This document shows positions 39,635 through 50,614 of a DNA stretch of 64,000 bases, in pieces. The stretch spans positions 1-64,000 of the forward strand of contig NZ_VTDO01000008.1 of the NCBI RefSeq assembly GCF_015627125.1, read 5' to 3'. A program made the position numbers and the translations under genes. Within the stretch, counting starts at the first letter, position 1, and each line of letters starts with the position of its first letter. This stretch comes from Acinetobacter rathckeae (GTDB lineage: Bacteria; Pseudomonadota; Gammaproteobacteria; Pseudomonadales; Moraxellaceae). The notes under the pieces were generated by a model that was not told the origin of the DNA, did no database searches, and saw only the letters and a list, made by a program, of their open reading frames with translations.

Positions 39635-40567
39635 ATGGCAAAAGTATTAACCGTAACACTCAACCCTGCAATTGATGTCACCATTCAACTTGATACGTTG
39701 AATGTGGGTCACGTCAATCGTCAGCAATCTGCACAAAGTCTTGCTGCAGGTAAAGGCTTAAATGTGGCACAAGTCCTGAAAGATTTAGGTCACAAAGCCA
39801 TTGTGACTGGCTTTTTGGGCAAAGAAAATCGCCAAATTTTTGATAAGCACTTCGAACATGAAGGCTTTGACAACCACTTTATTTATATTAATGGTGAAAC
39901 ACGCCAAAATATTAAAGTGGGCGAAGAATGTGGCCGTATGACTGATATCAATGGTAAAGGCTTTGCTGTCACTGAAGATGACAAAAAAGCATTACATGCG
40001 ACGATTGAACGCTTACTCACTCCTGTGGAAATTGTGGTTGTTTCAGGCAGTTTGCCACAAGGGTTTAGTACCAACGAGTTGGTTGAACTGATCGAATGGC
40101 TTAAGAGCAAAGGTAAAAAGGTTGTGGTAGACACCAGTGGCCCTGCTCTGAGTGCAGCGATTAAAGCCAACCCATGGCTCATTAAACCTAATACAGAAGA
40201 GTTGGCTGAAGCATTCCACCAGCCAGCTGAAACCTTTGCTCAGCAAAAACAATTGATTCAAGACAACCAGATTGAGATTGAAAATATTGTGATTTCTATG
40301 GGCGAGCACGGGGTAAACTGGGTACACCCTGTACACCCACTTCATGCAAAAGCACCAAGAGTACACGTTAAAAGTACAGTCGGTGCAGGTGACTCTTTAG
40401 TTGCAGGTATGATTCATGGCGTTTTAAGCCAATACTCACCTGAAGAAACACTCAAAACAGCCACTGCCATTGGTAGCAATGCAGTGACTCAAATTGGATT
40501 TGCAATAGAAGATTTATCAGCGATTGACAATCTAAAACAACAAATCACTGTTGATTCTTTGAGCTAG
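39635..40567 (+). CDS. fruK: 1-phosphofructokinase
   Basis: 310 residues, PfkB family. Converts fructose-1-phosphate to fructose-1,6-bisphosphate. N-terminal substrate motif LAAGKGLNVAQVLKDLGH; C-terminal PfkB signature STVGAGDSLVAGMIHG with the catalytic Asp. AGGTGA precedes its ATG, 2 bp after the fruB stop. Confidence 0.97.
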   Translation: MAKVLTVTLNPAIDVTIQLDTLNVGHVNRQQSAQSLAAGKGLNVAQVLKDLGHKAIVTGFLGKENRQIFDKHFEHEGFDNHFIYINGETRQNIKVGEECGRMTDINGKGFAVTEDDKKALHATIERLLTPVEIVVVSGSLPQGFSTNELVELIEWLKSKGKKVVVDTSGPALSAAIKANPWLIKPNTEELAEAFHQPAETFAQQKQLIQDNQIEIENIVISMGEHGVNWVHPVHPLHAKAPRVHVKSTVGAGDSLVAGMIHGVLSQYSPEETLKTATAIGSNAVTQIGFAIEDLSAIDNLKQQITVDSLS

Positions 40568-40576
40568 GTGAATAAC

Positions 40577-42277
40577 ATGGAAGACACTAAACACATTCTA
40601 TTTGTACCAAATAGTGTAGAGAAACCCGTCAATGCATCTATTTTGGCACGCAAACTGGCTCAAACAGCAGTACAGCAGGGTTACATAGCGACAATTGCAC
40701 AATCACTTGAAGATGATGCTCTCACTACAGCAAAGCAAGTAATTATTGTCGGTGATAAGCCAGCAAATACTCAAGTCATTGCAGACAAAACCGTTTCTAT
40801 TGTCAGTCTTGATGTGGCACAAAATCATGCGAAAGACATTTTAACCAATGCACTGAGTACAGCCACAACGGCAGACCAGTTGGCAAGCACCTCAACAGGG
40901 GCAACCCGTTTTGTTGCCATTACAGCATGCCCAACAGGTGTTGCACACACCTTTATGGCAGCTGAAGCATTGCAACAAGGTGCGAAAAAACATGGCTATG
41001 ACATTCAAATTGAAACCCAAGGCTCTGTGGGTGCAAAAAATATTTTAACTGCTGAACGTATTGCCCAAGCAGATATTGTCATTTTAGCCACAGACATTGA
41101 AGTTAACACAGACCGTTTTGTCGGTAAACGTGTATACCGCTGTGCAACTGGTTTTGCACTCAAACAAACGGACAAAGCCTTTGAAAATGCAGTCAAAGAA
41201 GCGACTGTGTTAGATTCAGGCAAACAATCGACCACCGCACAAGATGAGAAAAAAGAGAAAGCTGGCTTATATAAGCACTTACTCACAGGTATTTCATTTA
41301 TGTTACCAATGGTGGTTGCAGGCGGTTTAATTTTAGCAATCTCGTTAATGTTTGGACTCAACCCTGCCGATCACACGCTAGGTGCAAACCTTGCCATGAT
41401 TGGTAAAACAGCCATGATGCTCATGGTGCCTATGCTATCAGGTTATATTGCCTACTCGATTGCCGACCGCCCTGGTTTAACCCCTGGTCTGATTGGTGGC
41501 TTACTGGCATCTGAATCTTTAGGTGCAGGCTTCTTAGGAGGCATTGCTTCAGGCTTTATTGCAGGCTACCTTGCCCTATTTCTCGCTAAAAAACTAAAAC
41601 TACCGCAAAGTGTTGAGTCTTTAAAACCGATTTTAATCATTCCATTATTGGCAAGTTTAGTCACTGGCTTACTCATGGTCTATGTAGTGGGTACACCTGT
41701 TGCTTACTTATTTGAGCTGATGAAAAACTTCTTAAATGGCATGGGTACAACCAATGCAGTACTCATGGGTATGGTACTTGCGGGCATGATGTGTATTGAT
41801 TTAGGTGGCCCAATTAACAAAGCGGCTTATGCCTTTACGGTCGGCCTACTCACCACCAATACCTTTATGCCAATGGCTGCCACTATGGCAGGTGGTATGG
41901 TGCCACCATTGGGTATGGCAATTGCAACATTCTTAGCCAAAGCAAAGTTTGAACAAGCTGAGCGTGATGCAGGAAAAGCCTCTTTTGTACTCGGCCTATG
42001 CTTTATTTCAGAAGGTGCAATTTCTTTTGCAGCAAAAGATGCAGCACGTGTTATCCCTAGCTGTATTTTAGGTGGCGCACTAACAGGGGCATTGGTAGCA
42101 TACTTTCACTGCGAACTTAGAGCACCCCATGGCGGTCTGTTTGTCTTGCTCATCCCAAATGCAATAAACCATGCTGGGCTATACCTATTGGCAATTTGTG
42201 CGGGTAGTTTACTTACAGGCATCACCTATGCCTTATTGAAACAAAAACAACCTGAAGTGATTGCTGAAAAAGCATAA
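40577..42277 (+). CDS. fruA: Fructose PTS EIIBC component
   Basis: 566 residues from ATG 40577; AGGTG lies six bases before it, whereas an in-frame GTG at 40568 overlaps that ribosome site. A degenerate first EIIB-like domain (about 1-95) lacks the phospho-cysteine. The active EIIB (about 110-215) carries it at Cys118 (AITACPTGVAHTF). The EIIC membrane domain follows (about 235-560), with ISFMLPMVVAGGLILA and DLGGPINKAAYAF. Takes up fructose with phosphorylation to fructose-1-phosphate. A terminator follows. Confidence 0.96.
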   Translation: MEDTKHILFVPNSVEKPVNASILARKLAQTAVQQGYIATIAQSLEDDALTTAKQVIIVGDKPANTQVIADKTVSIVSLDVAQNHAKDILTNALSTATTADQLASTSTGATRFVAITACPTGVAHTFMAAEALQQGAKKHGYDIQIETQGSVGAKNILTAERIAQADIVILATDIEVNTDRFVGKRVYRCATGFALKQTDKAFENAVKEATVLDSGKQSTTAQDEKKEKAGLYKHLLTGISFMLPMVVAGGLILAISLMFGLNPADHTLGANLAMIGKTAMMLMVPMLSGYIAYSIADRPGLTPGLIGGLLASESLGAGFLGGIASGFIAGYLALFLAKKLKLPQSVESLKPILIIPLLASLVTGLLMVYVVGTPVAYLFELMKNFLNGMGTTNAVLMGMVLAGMMCIDLGGPINKAAYAFTVGLLTTNTFMPMAATMAGGMVPPLGMAIATFLAKAKFEQAERDAGKASFVLGLCFISEGAISFAAKDAARVIPSCILGGALTGALVAYFHCELRAPHGGLFVLLIPNAINHAGLYLLAICAGSLLTGITYALLKQKQPEVIAEKA

Positions 42278-42291
42278 ACTGCTTTTAGTCT

Positions 42292-42322
42292 AAAAAGCCA
42301 AGTCACCGTACTTGGCTTTTTT
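42292..42322 (+). terminator. Terminator of fruBKA
   Basis: AAGCCAAGT (42295-42303) and ACTTGGCTT (42310-42318) with a 6-nt loop, followed by a run of T. Confidence 0.88.
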
Positions 42323-42466
42323 ATGGGCGATATAAAAGTATATTCAGCAACAAGATGAATGAAATTCATTTAATATTTTTTTGAATAAGTTTATTTAAAA
42401 CTTGATTAACGAAATATCACTGTTTTTAAGTATACTCCATCCTAAAAATTTAGCTAGGAGTAAAAC

Positions 42467-43342
42467 GTGAAAATTTTAGATGGTGGCGTAGGAAGAGAAC
42501 TTGAACGCCGTGGTGCTCCTTTCCGACAACCTGAATGGTCTGCCCTCGCTTTATGGGAAGCACCTGAGATTGTAAAGCAAGTACATATTGACTTTATAAA
42601 CGCAGGCGCAGAAGTCATTACCACCAATAACTATGCTGTGGTGCCCTTTCATATTGGCCAAGATAAATTTAACCAAGAGGCCAAACTACTTATTTCTACA
42701 GCGATACAACAAGCAAAACGAGCCGTAGAAGAAACAAAAACAAATACCCTCATTGCAGGTTCACTTCCACCGTTATTTGGCTCATACCGTGCAGACTTAT
42801 TTGACCAAAGCCATGTCGCAGAGATTGCTGTACCTATTATTGAAACATTAAGCCCCGATGTAGATTTATGGCTTGCAGAAACGCAGTCCTGCTTACAAGA
42901 AGTAGAAATGGTACATAACCTTGTACCTAAAGATGGCCGACCATATTGGGTCTCTTTTACCTTACAAGACAATATCAGCTTGGCTCAAAGTCATTTACGT
43001 TCAGGTGAAACGCTCATTGAGGCAGCCAAACTCATTCAAAAACTAAACATTGATGCAGTACTATTTAACTGTTGCCAACCTGAAGTGATTTTACAAGCCA
43101 TCCATGAAATGAAACAGCTTCTGCCTGACCTTCAAGTCGGGGCATATGCCAATGCTTTTGCTCCCCAAGATGAAACAGCAACTGCCAATGATGGAATAGA
43201 TGCTGTACGAACAGACCTAGATCCAAATATGTATTTGAATTTTGCCAAACAATGGCAAAACGCAGGTGCAAGCCTCATTGGTGGCTGTTGTGGCATTAGC
43301 CCTGCACATATAAAACAACTCTCTATTCACCTTAAAGAATAA
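42467..43342 (+). CDS. Homocysteine S-methyltransferase family protein
   Basis: 291 residues. The MmuM/Hcy-methyltransferase fold transfers a methyl group from S-methylmethionine or SAM to homocysteine. N-terminal LDGGVGRELERRG and the zinc ligands Cys202 or Cys203 (FNCCQPE) and Cys274-Cys275 (IGGCCGISPAH) are intact. A permease gene follows after 5 bp, as mmuP and mmuM are paired in E. coli but in the opposite order. The methyl donor is not proven. Confidence 0.87.
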   Translation: MKILDGGVGRELERRGAPFRQPEWSALALWEAPEIVKQVHIDFINAGAEVITTNNYAVVPFHIGQDKFNQEAKLLISTAIQQAKRAVEETKTNTLIAGSLPPLFGSYRADLFDQSHVAEIAVPIIETLSPDVDLWLAETQSCLQEVEMVHNLVPKDGRPYWVSFTLQDNISLAQSHLRSGETLIEAAKLIQKLNIDAVLFNCCQPEVILQAIHEMKQLLPDLQVGAYANAFAPQDETATANDGIDAVRTDLDPNMYLNFAKQWQNAGASLIGGCCGISPAHIKQLSIHLKE

Positions 43343-43347
43343 CGCTT

Positions 43348-44673
43348 ATGTCTTCTCGTAAAATTGGCTTAGTCGCACTGACGGCCCTTGTATTTAGTTC
43401 AATGGTTGGCTCTGGGGTATTTAGCCTGCCACAAAATATGGCTCAAGTAGCCAATGGTTCAGCACTGGTGATTGCATGGGGCATCACCGGTATTGGTATT
43501 TTATTCTTAGCATTTTCACTGCTGTATTTATCTCGCCAATTTCCAACTCTCGAAGGTGGTATTTATAACTATGCACGTGAAGGCTTTGGTGAGCTGATTG
43601 GCTTTTGTTCAGCTTGGGGCTATTGGCTGTGTACCACCATTGGTATTGTAGGCTATGTCGTGATTGCATTTTCTGCACTGGGTATGTTTGTAGACAGTAA
43701 AGAGCACATCATTTTTGGTGAAGGCAATACTATATATGCCATGATTGGCTCATCTATTTTTGTCTGGTTAGTTCACTTATTGGTCAGCAAAGGCATTAAA
43801 GAAGCCGCAATTGTTAACTTGATTGCAACCATTGCTAAAATTGTACCTATCGTTGTTTTTATTATTTTTAGCTTTATTGCTTTCAAGTTAGATCTATTTA
43901 AATTCAACTTTTCCGATGTTTCACTACAGGTACCAGTATGGCAACAAGTGAAAGATTTAATGCTCATCACGCTCTGGGTCTTTACAGGCATTGAAGGGGC
44001 TGTGGTACTCTCCTCTCGTGCAAAAAACCGTCACGACATTGGCAAAGCGACTGTACTTGGTGTCATCGTGGCATTGGTATTTTATGTGATGGTAACGGTA
44101 TTGTCTTACGGTGTACTCAGCAGAACTGAAATTTCAGGGTTACATAACCCCTCTATGGCAACCATTTTAACCCATTTAATTGGTTTACCAGGCACGATTA
44201 TTATTACGGTAGGTCTTATTATCTCCGTTGCATCATCTTATTTGAGTTGGACATTATTTGCGACGGAAATTCCTTTTCTTGCGGCTAAAAATGGGGCATT
44301 TCCTGCTGTCTTTTCAAAAACCAATTCAAATAATGTGCCTATTTCTTCACTCTGGCTCACCTCTATTGTGGTTCAGGTTTCTTTAATTGCTGTATGCTTT
44401 TTTGATAAGAACTACAACAACCTACTGCTCATTTCTTCTGTAATGATTCTATTGCCCTACTTTTTAGTATCTGCGTTTTATCTTAAAACTGCACTTAAAT
44501 CAGGCCATAGCAAACACATTTTTATTGCATCTGTCGCTACATTGTATGCCGCTTGGCTGGTTTATGCAGCAGGCTTAGACCTACTGATGCTTTCAGGCAT
44601 CTTATACGCTGTCGGTTTAATTATTTTCTTTTATAGTTATATCAAACATCAGCGGAAACAAAGCGAAATCTAA
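43348..44673 (+). CDS. APC-superfamily amino-acid permease/antiporter (APA type)
   Basis: 441 residues with about twelve membrane helices. The first helix region has SSMVGSGVFSLPQNMA, the unwound-helix substrate motif of APC carriers, then LEGGIYNYAREGFGELIGFCSAWGYW. It resembles basic amino-acid/polyamine antiporters (arginine:ornithine type), but its tight linkage to a homocysteine methyltransferase gene allows S-methylmethionine or another methylated amino acid as substrate. The specificity is inference. Confidence 0.88.
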   Translation: MSSRKIGLVALTALVFSSMVGSGVFSLPQNMAQVANGSALVIAWGITGIGILFLAFSLLYLSRQFPTLEGGIYNYAREGFGELIGFCSAWGYWLCTTIGIVGYVVIAFSALGMFVDSKEHIIFGEGNTIYAMIGSSIFVWLVHLLVSKGIKEAAIVNLIATIAKIVPIVVFIIFSFIAFKLDLFKFNFSDVSLQVPVWQQVKDLMLITLWVFTGIEGAVVLSSRAKNRHDIGKATVLGVIVALVFYVMVTVLSYGVLSRTEISGLHNPSMATILTHLIGLPGTIIITVGLIISVASSYLSWTLFATEIPFLAAKNGAFPAVFSKTNSNNVPISSLWLTSIVVQVSLIAVCFFDKNYNNLLLISSVMILLPYFLVSAFYLKTALKSGHSKHIFIASVATLYAAWLVYAAGLDLLMLSGILYAVGLIIFFYSYIKHQRKQSEI

Positions 44674-44676
44674 AAC

Positions 44677-44707
44677 AAAAAAAACGGTTCATCATGAACC
44701 GTTTTTT
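44677..44707. terminator. Bidirectional terminator between permease and gltP
   Basis: ACGGTTCA (44684-44691), a 3-nt loop and TGAACCGT, flanked by long A and T runs, located between two convergent genes. Confidence 0.88.
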
Positions 44708-44724
44708 ATGACATCTGTTGTGTA

Positions 44725-46011
44725 TTATTTTAAAGAAAGCTCATATGCCTTAGCTTTTTCAGTATCAAACTGTTTTTCCCACTTACTAATGACAAGTACA
44801 GCAAGGGCATTACCAATCACATTGAGTGCCGTACGTGCCATATCTAAAATACGGTCAACACCCGCAATAAATGCAAGACCTTCAAGTGGAATACCAACTG
44901 AACCAAGTGTTGCAAGTAATACAACAAAAGATACCCCTGGTACGCCTGCAATGCCCTTAGATGTCACCATTAAGGTCATTACTAAAACAATTTCTTGTGT
45001 CAGTGATAAATCAATACCGTACAGCTGTGCAATAAAAATGGCGGCAATACTTTGGTACAACGTAGAACCATCAAGGTTAAATGAATAACCTGTTGGTACA
45101 ACAAAGCTAGAGATTGCTTTTGGTGCACCGTATGCTTCCATTTTTTGCATAATGCGTGGCAAGACTGTTTCTGAGCTGGCTGTAGAGAATGCCAAAATCA
45201 GCTCATCTTTTAAAATTTTAATAATAGTAAAGATGTTTAGGCCACAGAATTTTGCCACTAAGCCAAGAATCACTAAACCAAAAATTAAAATTGCAGCATA
45301 GACCAAGAGTACCAATTTTGCTAATGGCACTAATGAAGAGAAACCAAAGCTTGCAACGGTTACAGCAATTAATGCAAATACACCTACAGGTGCATACATC
45401 ATCACAATATGTGTTACACGAAACATTGCTTCTGAAACAGATTTCATTACATCAAGTAAAGGCTGTTTTGTTTCATTCGGTAGTGCAGATAAACCCACAC
45501 CAAAAATGACCGAGAAGAAAATGATCGGTAACATTTGTGCATTGGCCATCGCACTAAAAATATTTGAAGGAATCAGTGACAAAATGGTTTGTACAAAACT
45601 ATGTGCACCAGACTGAACCTGCTCTGTAGTATGTTCATATTGTGAAATATCGACTTTATGCAGTAACGACATATCTACGCCATGACCTGGCTGGAACGTG
45701 TTTGCCAAAAAAATACCTAAAATAATGGCAACAGTGGTAATCACTTCAAAATAAAGAATGGTTTTTAAACCCAATGTACCTAATTTCTTTGAGTCACCAA
45801 CGCCTGCAATACCTAAAATGAGTGTTGATATCACAATAGGTACAACTATCATTTTAATCAAACTAATAAAAATCTGACCTGCAGGTTTTAGGAAGTTGGT
45901 CACAATATAGTCTTTCAATTCGGGCTGATCATGCAAAATTGCACCAACAATTACACCCAAAACCAAGGCAATTAAGATTTGCCAAGCCAGACTAATCTTT
46001 ACTTTTTTCAT
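44725..46011 (-). CDS. gltP: Dicarboxylate/glutamate:cation symporter (DAACS family)
   Basis: 428 residues, closest in feel to the glutamate/aspartate:proton symporter GltP. The first helices (ISLAWQILIALVLGVIVGAIL) are typical. The re-entrant serine-rich loop AFSTASSETVLPRIMQ and the substrate motif GYSFNLDGSTLYQSIAAIFIAQ are intact. It should take up acidic amino acids or C4-dicarboxylates. The symbol is given at the family level. Confidence 0.9.
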   Translation of the reverse strand: MKKVKISLAWQILIALVLGVIVGAILHDQPELKDYIVTNFLKPAGQIFISLIKMIVVPIVISTLILGIAGVGDSKKLGTLGLKTILYFEVITTVAIILGIFLANTFQPGHGVDMSLLHKVDISQYEHTTEQVQSGAHSFVQTILSLIPSNIFSAMANAQMLPIIFFSVIFGVGLSALPNETKQPLLDVMKSVSEAMFRVTHIVMMYAPVGVFALIAVTVASFGFSSLVPLAKLVLLVYAAILIFGLVILGLVAKFCGLNIFTIIKILKDELILAFSTASSETVLPRIMQKMEAYGAPKAISSFVVPTGYSFNLDGSTLYQSIAAIFIAQLYGIDLSLTQEIVLVMTLMVTSKGIAGVPGVSFVVLLATLGSVGIPLEGLAFIAGVDRILDMARTALNVIGNALAVLVISKWEKQFDTEKAKAYELSLK

Positions 46012-46506
46012 AGGTTCAGAACCCTACTTACTTTGTCTGATCTTTGCCATACCCATTGGCACAGCATCTCTCAGAAATGGAAAGATCAAGCACATCAGTT
46101 ATCATGAAAACTTTTTGACATGCTCCCTTAAAACGGGAGTTAATGTACTCACGGGTTGTGAGTAGGTCAACAAAAAATTACATAGTTGGTCAAACGAATC
46201 ACACAGATTAAATTAAATATGTTTTTTATCAACTAGTTAGTTATTTTAAGGATTTAAAGATAATTTTACTTAACTTTACATTTTCAGTAGAAATTTTACT
46301 AGAAATAAATTATACCTAAGTCGCGTACGTACACTGAATGACATTTTGTATCAATTATTTGAAAATAAAAAGAATATTGCAGATGTATTACAAGACCACA
46401 GATTATGTTGGACTTTTATAAAGTGTAGCTTTTTTATACTTACAAGTCATGAAATGCTCGTTATAATCAAAGCTCTTTGCAAACATCATAAACAACAGAA
46501 AAAGCC
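46012..46506. other. Divergent promoter region with small hairpins
   Basis: About 495 bp between gltP (minus) and the phosphomannomutase gene (plus). Two short hairpins lie close together: CTCCC/GGGAG (46123-46139) and TACTCAC/GTGAGTA (46146-46164). They are in the expected leader or promoter region of gltP and may be regulatory. No gene is seen. Confidence 0.5.
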
Positions 46507-47877
46507 ATGACAAAACTGACCTGTTTTAAAGCCTATGATATTCGAGGCAAACTAGAAACTGAACTAAATGAAGAGATTGCTTATAAAGTTGGCCGTGCTT
46601 ATGGTCAAATTTATAAACCAAAACAAATTGTTGTCGGTTGCGATGTCCGCCTAAGCAGTGAGAGCCTAAAACAAGCGACCATTAATGGATTAAATGATGC
46701 AGGGGTAAATGTACTTGACCTTGGCATGACAGGGACTGAGGAGGTCTACTTTGGTGCTTTTCACTTAGACGTACAAGGTGGTATTGAAGTCACTGCAAGC
46801 CATAACCCAATGGATTATAATGGTATGAAATTGGTTCGAGAGAACGCTCGCCCAATTAGTGCAGATACAGGCCTAAAAGAAATTCAGGCCTTGGCTGAAT
46901 CAAATACCTTTGAAGATGTTGCGACTAAAGGTGTCACTACAACTTACAATATCTTACCCGAGTTTGTAGAACATTTACTGACTTATATCCAACCTGAAAA
47001 AATTCGCCCACTTAAATTGGTAGTCAATGCAGGTAACGGTGCTGCAGGTCATGTGATTGATGCTTTAGAGGCTCAATTTGAAGCCAAAAATATTCCAATT
47101 GAATTTGTAAAAATTCACCACGAAGCAGATGGTAGCTTCCCAAATGGTATTCCTAACCCAATATTAGTAGAAAACCGTACCAGTACATCTAAAGCTGTAC
47201 TTGAACATAAAGCAGATATGGGCATCGCATGGGACGGCGACTTTGACCGCTGTTTCTTGTTTGATGAAAAAGGACAATTCATTGAGGGCTACTATATTGT
47301 AGGTCTATTGGCACAAGCCTTTTTACTACAAAAAAGTGGTGAAAAAATTGTACATGACCCACGCTTGGTATGGAACACGCTCGATATTGTTGAAAAATAT
47401 AATGGTGTAGCCGTACAGTCTAAATCAGGCCATGCATTTATTAAGCAAGTCATGCGTGAACAAAATGCTGTTTATGGCGGCGAAATGAGTGCGCATCACT
47501 ATTTCCGTGATTTTGCATACTGTGACAGTGGCATGATTCCTTGGTTACTTGTCTCTGCACTCCTGTCTGAAACACAACAATCATTATCTTCATTGGTTGA
47601 AAACATGATTGCCAAATTCCCTTGTAGTGGTGAAATTAACTTTAAGGTGTCAGATACGCAAACTGTCATTCAACGTATTTTTGACCACTATGCGACTGCT
47701 CAACCAACAATCGATAAAACAGATGGTGTGAGCTTAGACTTTGGGACATGGCGTTTGAATATTCGTGCGTCAAATACTGAACCATTATTACGTTTAAACA
47801 TTGAAGTTCGTGCAGCCGCTGCAGGTCGTTCTGTACAATCTTATGTAGATGAAGTAACAGCTTTAATTACAGCCTAA
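46507..47877 (+). CDS. pgm: Phosphomannomutase/phosphoglucomutase
   Basis: 456 residues, alpha-D-phosphohexomutase family. The phosphoserine is in [15 protein letters not shown], the metal loop is DGDFDRC, the sugar-binding loop [13 protein letters not shown], and the phosphate-binding loop [14 protein letters not shown]. It interconverts glucose-1-P and glucose-6-P (and the mannose equivalents), feeding GalU. In Acinetobacter it is the conserved far end of the surface-glycan locus and, as here, converges on galE. Confidence 0.95.
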   Translation: MTKLTCFKAYDIRGKLETELNEEIAYKVGRAYGQIYKPKQIVVGCDVRLSSESLKQATINGLNDAGVNVLDLGMTGTEEVYFGAFHLDVQGGIEVTASHNPMDYNGMKLVRENARPISADTGLKEIQALAESNTFEDVATKGVTTTYNILPEFVEHLLTYIQPEKIRPLKLVVNAGNGAAGHVIDALEAQFEAKNIPIEFVKIHHEADGSFPNGIPNPILVENRTSTSKAVLEHKADMGIAWDGDFDRCFLFDEKGQFIEGYYIVGLLAQAFLLQKSGEKIVHDPRLVWNTLDIVEKYNGVAVQSKSGHAFIKQVMREQNAVYGGEMSAHHYFRDFAYCDSGMIPWLLVSALLSETQQSLSSLVENMIAKFPCSGEINFKVSDTQTVIQRIFDHYATAQPTIDKTDGVSLDFGTWRLNIRASNTEPLLRLNIEVRAAAAGRSVQSYVDEVTALITA

Positions 47878-47890
47878 ATCACTCAATCAT

Positions 47891-47919
47891 AAAAAACGCA
47901 GCCTTGGCTGCGTTTTTTT
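47891..47919. terminator. Bidirectional terminator between pgm and galE
   Basis: ACGCAGCC-TT-GGCTGCGT inside A and T runs. It lies between convergent pgm and galE and ends the glycan operon. Confidence 0.9.
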
Positions 47920-47928
47920 AGCTTCAAA

Positions 47929-48948
47929 TTACACGTTGTACCCTTTAGGGTTTTGCTTTTGCCAGTTCCAACTGTCTTTGAGCATGTCTTCTAAGTTGTG
48001 TTTTGGTGTCCAACCCAACTCATCTAATGCACGTTGGTTATCTGCAAAACACACCGCAACATCACCTGCTCGACGTGGTGAAAAAGCAAATGGAATTGCA
48101 ACACCATTCACTGCCTCAAAGGTATTTTTAATCTCTAAAACAGAGATTCCTTGCCCTGTACCAATATTCCACGCTCTACACCCTGTGGTTTTTAAACGAT
48201 AATCTAAAGCACATAAGTGAGCATCAGCTAAATCGACCACATGAATATAGTCACGTACACCCGTACCATCAGCTGTGTTGTAGTCGTTACCAAAAATAGC
48301 CAACTGTTCTCGTTTACCTACAGCCACTTGGGTCACATAGGGCATAAGATTATTTGGAATCCCTTGCGGGTCTTCACCAATCTTTCCACTCGCATGTGCA
48401 CCAACAGGGTTAAAATAACGCAGTAAAGCAATCGACCAACGTGCATCTGCAATCGCTAGTTTTTCTAGCAACTGCTCAACCACTAATTTGGTATAACCAT
48501 AGTTATTGTTTGGCATAGCCGTTGGCATAGACTCATTCAGTGGTGATGGTTGTTGATCACCATACACGGTCGCCGATGAGCTAAAGACAATACGAAAAAC
48601 ACCTGCTTTCTCCATCGCCTTAAATAAGCAAATACTGCCTGCAATATTATGCTCAAAATAAGACAGTGGAAATTGTTGGCTTTCACCCACCGCTTTAAGT
48701 CCTGCAAAGTGAATCACGGCGTCAATGTCATGCTGTGTAAAGATCTGATCTAACACCGCCTCATCACGAATATCACCTTCTACAAAAGTCAGTGTACGCT
48801 GTGCCAACTGCTCTACACGCTGTAAAGCATCGACTGAGCTATTACTTAAGTTATCAACCACGACAACATTGTGCCCTGCTTCAAGCAAAGCTAAACAAGT
48901 GTGTGAACCAATAAAACCTGCACCACCTGTCACTAAAACATTAGCCAT
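47929..48948 (-). CDS. galE: UDP-glucose 4-epimerase (galE/gne1)
   Basis: 339 residues, extended short-chain dehydrogenase. NAD loop [16 protein letters not shown], catalytic SSSATVYGD and YGYTK. Makes UDP-Gal from UDP-Glc; some Acinetobacter enzymes at this position also epimerise UDP-GlcNAc. Its start overlaps the pgi stop by 8 bp, so translation is coupled. Last gene of the operon. Confidence 0.96.
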   Translation of the reverse strand: MANVLVTGGAGFIGSHTCLALLEAGHNVVVVDNLSNSSVDALQRVEQLAQRTLTFVEGDIRDEAVLDQIFTQHDIDAVIHFAGLKAVGESQQFPLSYFEHNIAGSICLFKAMEKAGVFRIVFSSSATVYGDQQPSPLNESMPTAMPNNNYGYTKLVVEQLLEKLAIADARWSIALLRYFNPVGAHASGKIGEDPQGIPNNLMPYVTQVAVGKREQLAIFGNDYNTADGTGVRDYIHVVDLADAHLCALDYRLKTTGCRAWNIGTGQGISVLEIKNTFEAVNGVAIPFAFSPRRAGDVAVCFADNQRALDELGWTPKHNLEDMLKDSWNWQKQNPKGYNV

Positions 48949-50614
48949 GATTTTTTCCTAACAATATTTCTAGCAACCCGCGTGTTGAATCATCAAATTG
49001 TGAAAGGTCTGTGGTATCACCATTGAGTACAGGCAAGAGTTGGTTGGCAATCTCTTTGCCTTTTTCTACACCCCATTGGTCAAAGGCATTAATATTCCAG
49101 ATGACCGATTGCACAAAGACTTTGTGTTCATATAACGCAATCATCATACCTAAGTTATATGGGTTTAACTCATTCATCAGCATGGTGCTGCTTGGACGGT
49201 TTCCTTCATATTGTTTATAGTCAGGCAAATGATCAATTTCATCTTTCGGTAAAACATCATTACCAAAAGCCAATAGTCTAGCTTGTGCCAAACAGTTTGA
49301 AAGGGCTAAGTGATGCTGTATGACTAAGGCTTCTGCATTGTCTGCATAAGTGAATTGCTTAGCATTATAGCGTTGTACCGGTGCAATAAAATCACAACTG
49401 ACCGAGTGTGTGCCCTGATGCAGCAACTGATAGAACGCATGCTGTGCATTTGGCCCGACTTCACCCCATATAATTGGACAGGTATTTTGCTTTATTTTTT
49501 TACCATCTCTTTGTATGGTTTTACCATTGGATTCCATTTCAAGCTGTTGTAAGTACGAGGTGAAATATTTTAAGCGACCATCGTAGGGTAAAACAGCATG
49601 CGTTGGTAGATTTAGGAAGTTGGTATTCCACACGCCAAGCAACGCCAAAATCACCGGCATATTCTGTTCAAAAGGCGCTTTTTGAAAGTGCTGATCGACT
49701 GCATATGCACCTGCAAGAAACGCTTTAAAGCCTTCTACACCAATGGTGAGCGCAATTGGCAAGCCAATACATGACCAGAGCGAATAGCGTCCGCCTACCC
49801 AGTTCCACAGTTTAAATTGACAATGCGGTGCAATGCCCCATGCGGTCATTTTTTCAGGTTTAGTCGATACACCTACAAAGTGGCTTTTCACTACTTTATC
49901 ATCATCACCTAACGCTTTTTGCAGCCATAAACGTGCAGTTTGTGCATTAGACAGTGTATCAATGGTACCAAAAGACTTCGATGACACAATAAATAGTGTG
50001 GTTTCAGGACGAAGTTGATGCAATATATCTGAAAGTTGTGTGCCGTCCATGGTCGACACAAAATGGGTTTTTAAGGCATTTTTGGTATTTACCTTAAAGT
50101 CAGATAAGGCATGGCTCACCATGAGTGGGCCAAGGTCTGACCCCCCTACACCAATATTGACCACATCTTGAATCACTTCACCCGTCACACCACGGTACTG
50201 CCCTGCATGAATTTTATTCACCAGTTTATACATTCGCTCTAATTGCTCATGTACTTGCGCAGCCACAGCAGTATGTTCGGTGCTTTTTTTCGGCAGACGT
50301 AATGCCCAGTGCATCACTGCACGCTGTTCGGTATAGTTAATTTTTTCGTCAGAAAATAGTTTTTTAATCCAATCATCTAGCTTTTGCTGTCTCGCAAAGG
50401 CCATGAGTTGGTTCATCACCTGCCCATCAACACGCTGTTTACTATAATCTAATGTTAACCCTTCTAGCGCCAAAGAAAAGTTTTTAAAACGTTCGTTATC
50501 TTGCTGAAATAAGTCTGTTAAATGTATAGATGCAAGTTCATCGGATCTTTTTTTTAATTGATTATAAGGGGTATTGAGAGCTTCTTTTGGAAAGCGGGTA
50601 ATTTGATCGCTCAT
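48941..50614 (-). CDS. pgi: Glucose-6-phosphate isomerase
   Basis: 557 residues. Interconverts glucose-6-P and fructose-6-P. Signature regions [46 protein letters not shown] and the C-terminal [19 protein letters not shown] are intact. It overlaps ugd by 4 bp (ATGA type). In this operon it links central sugar phosphates to nucleotide-sugar synthesis. Confidence 0.97.
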   Translation of the reverse strand: MSDQITRFPKEALNTPYNQLKKRSDELASIHLTDLFQQDNERFKNFSLALEGLTLDYSKQRVDGQVMNQLMAFARQQKLDDWIKKLFSDEKINYTEQRAVMHWALRLPKKSTEHTAVAAQVHEQLERMYKLVNKIHAGQYRGVTGEVIQDVVNIGVGGSDLGPLMVSHALSDFKVNTKNALKTHFVSTMDGTQLSDILHQLRPETTLFIVSSKSFGTIDTLSNAQTARLWLQKALGDDDKVVKSHFVGVSTKPEKMTAWGIAPHCQFKLWNWVGGRYSLWSCIGLPIALTIGVEGFKAFLAGAYAVDQHFQKAPFEQNMPVILALLGVWNTNFLNLPTHAVLPYDGRLKYFTSYLQQLEMESNGKTIQRDGKKIKQNTCPIIWGEVGPNAQHAFYQLLHQGTHSVSCDFIAPVQRYNAKQFTYADNAEALVIQHHLALSNCLAQARLLAFGNDVLPKDEIDHLPDYKQYEGNRPSSTMLMNELNPYNLGMMIALYEHKVFVQSVIWNINAFDQWGVEKGKEIANQLLPVLNGDTTDLSQFDDSTRGLLEILLGKNHG

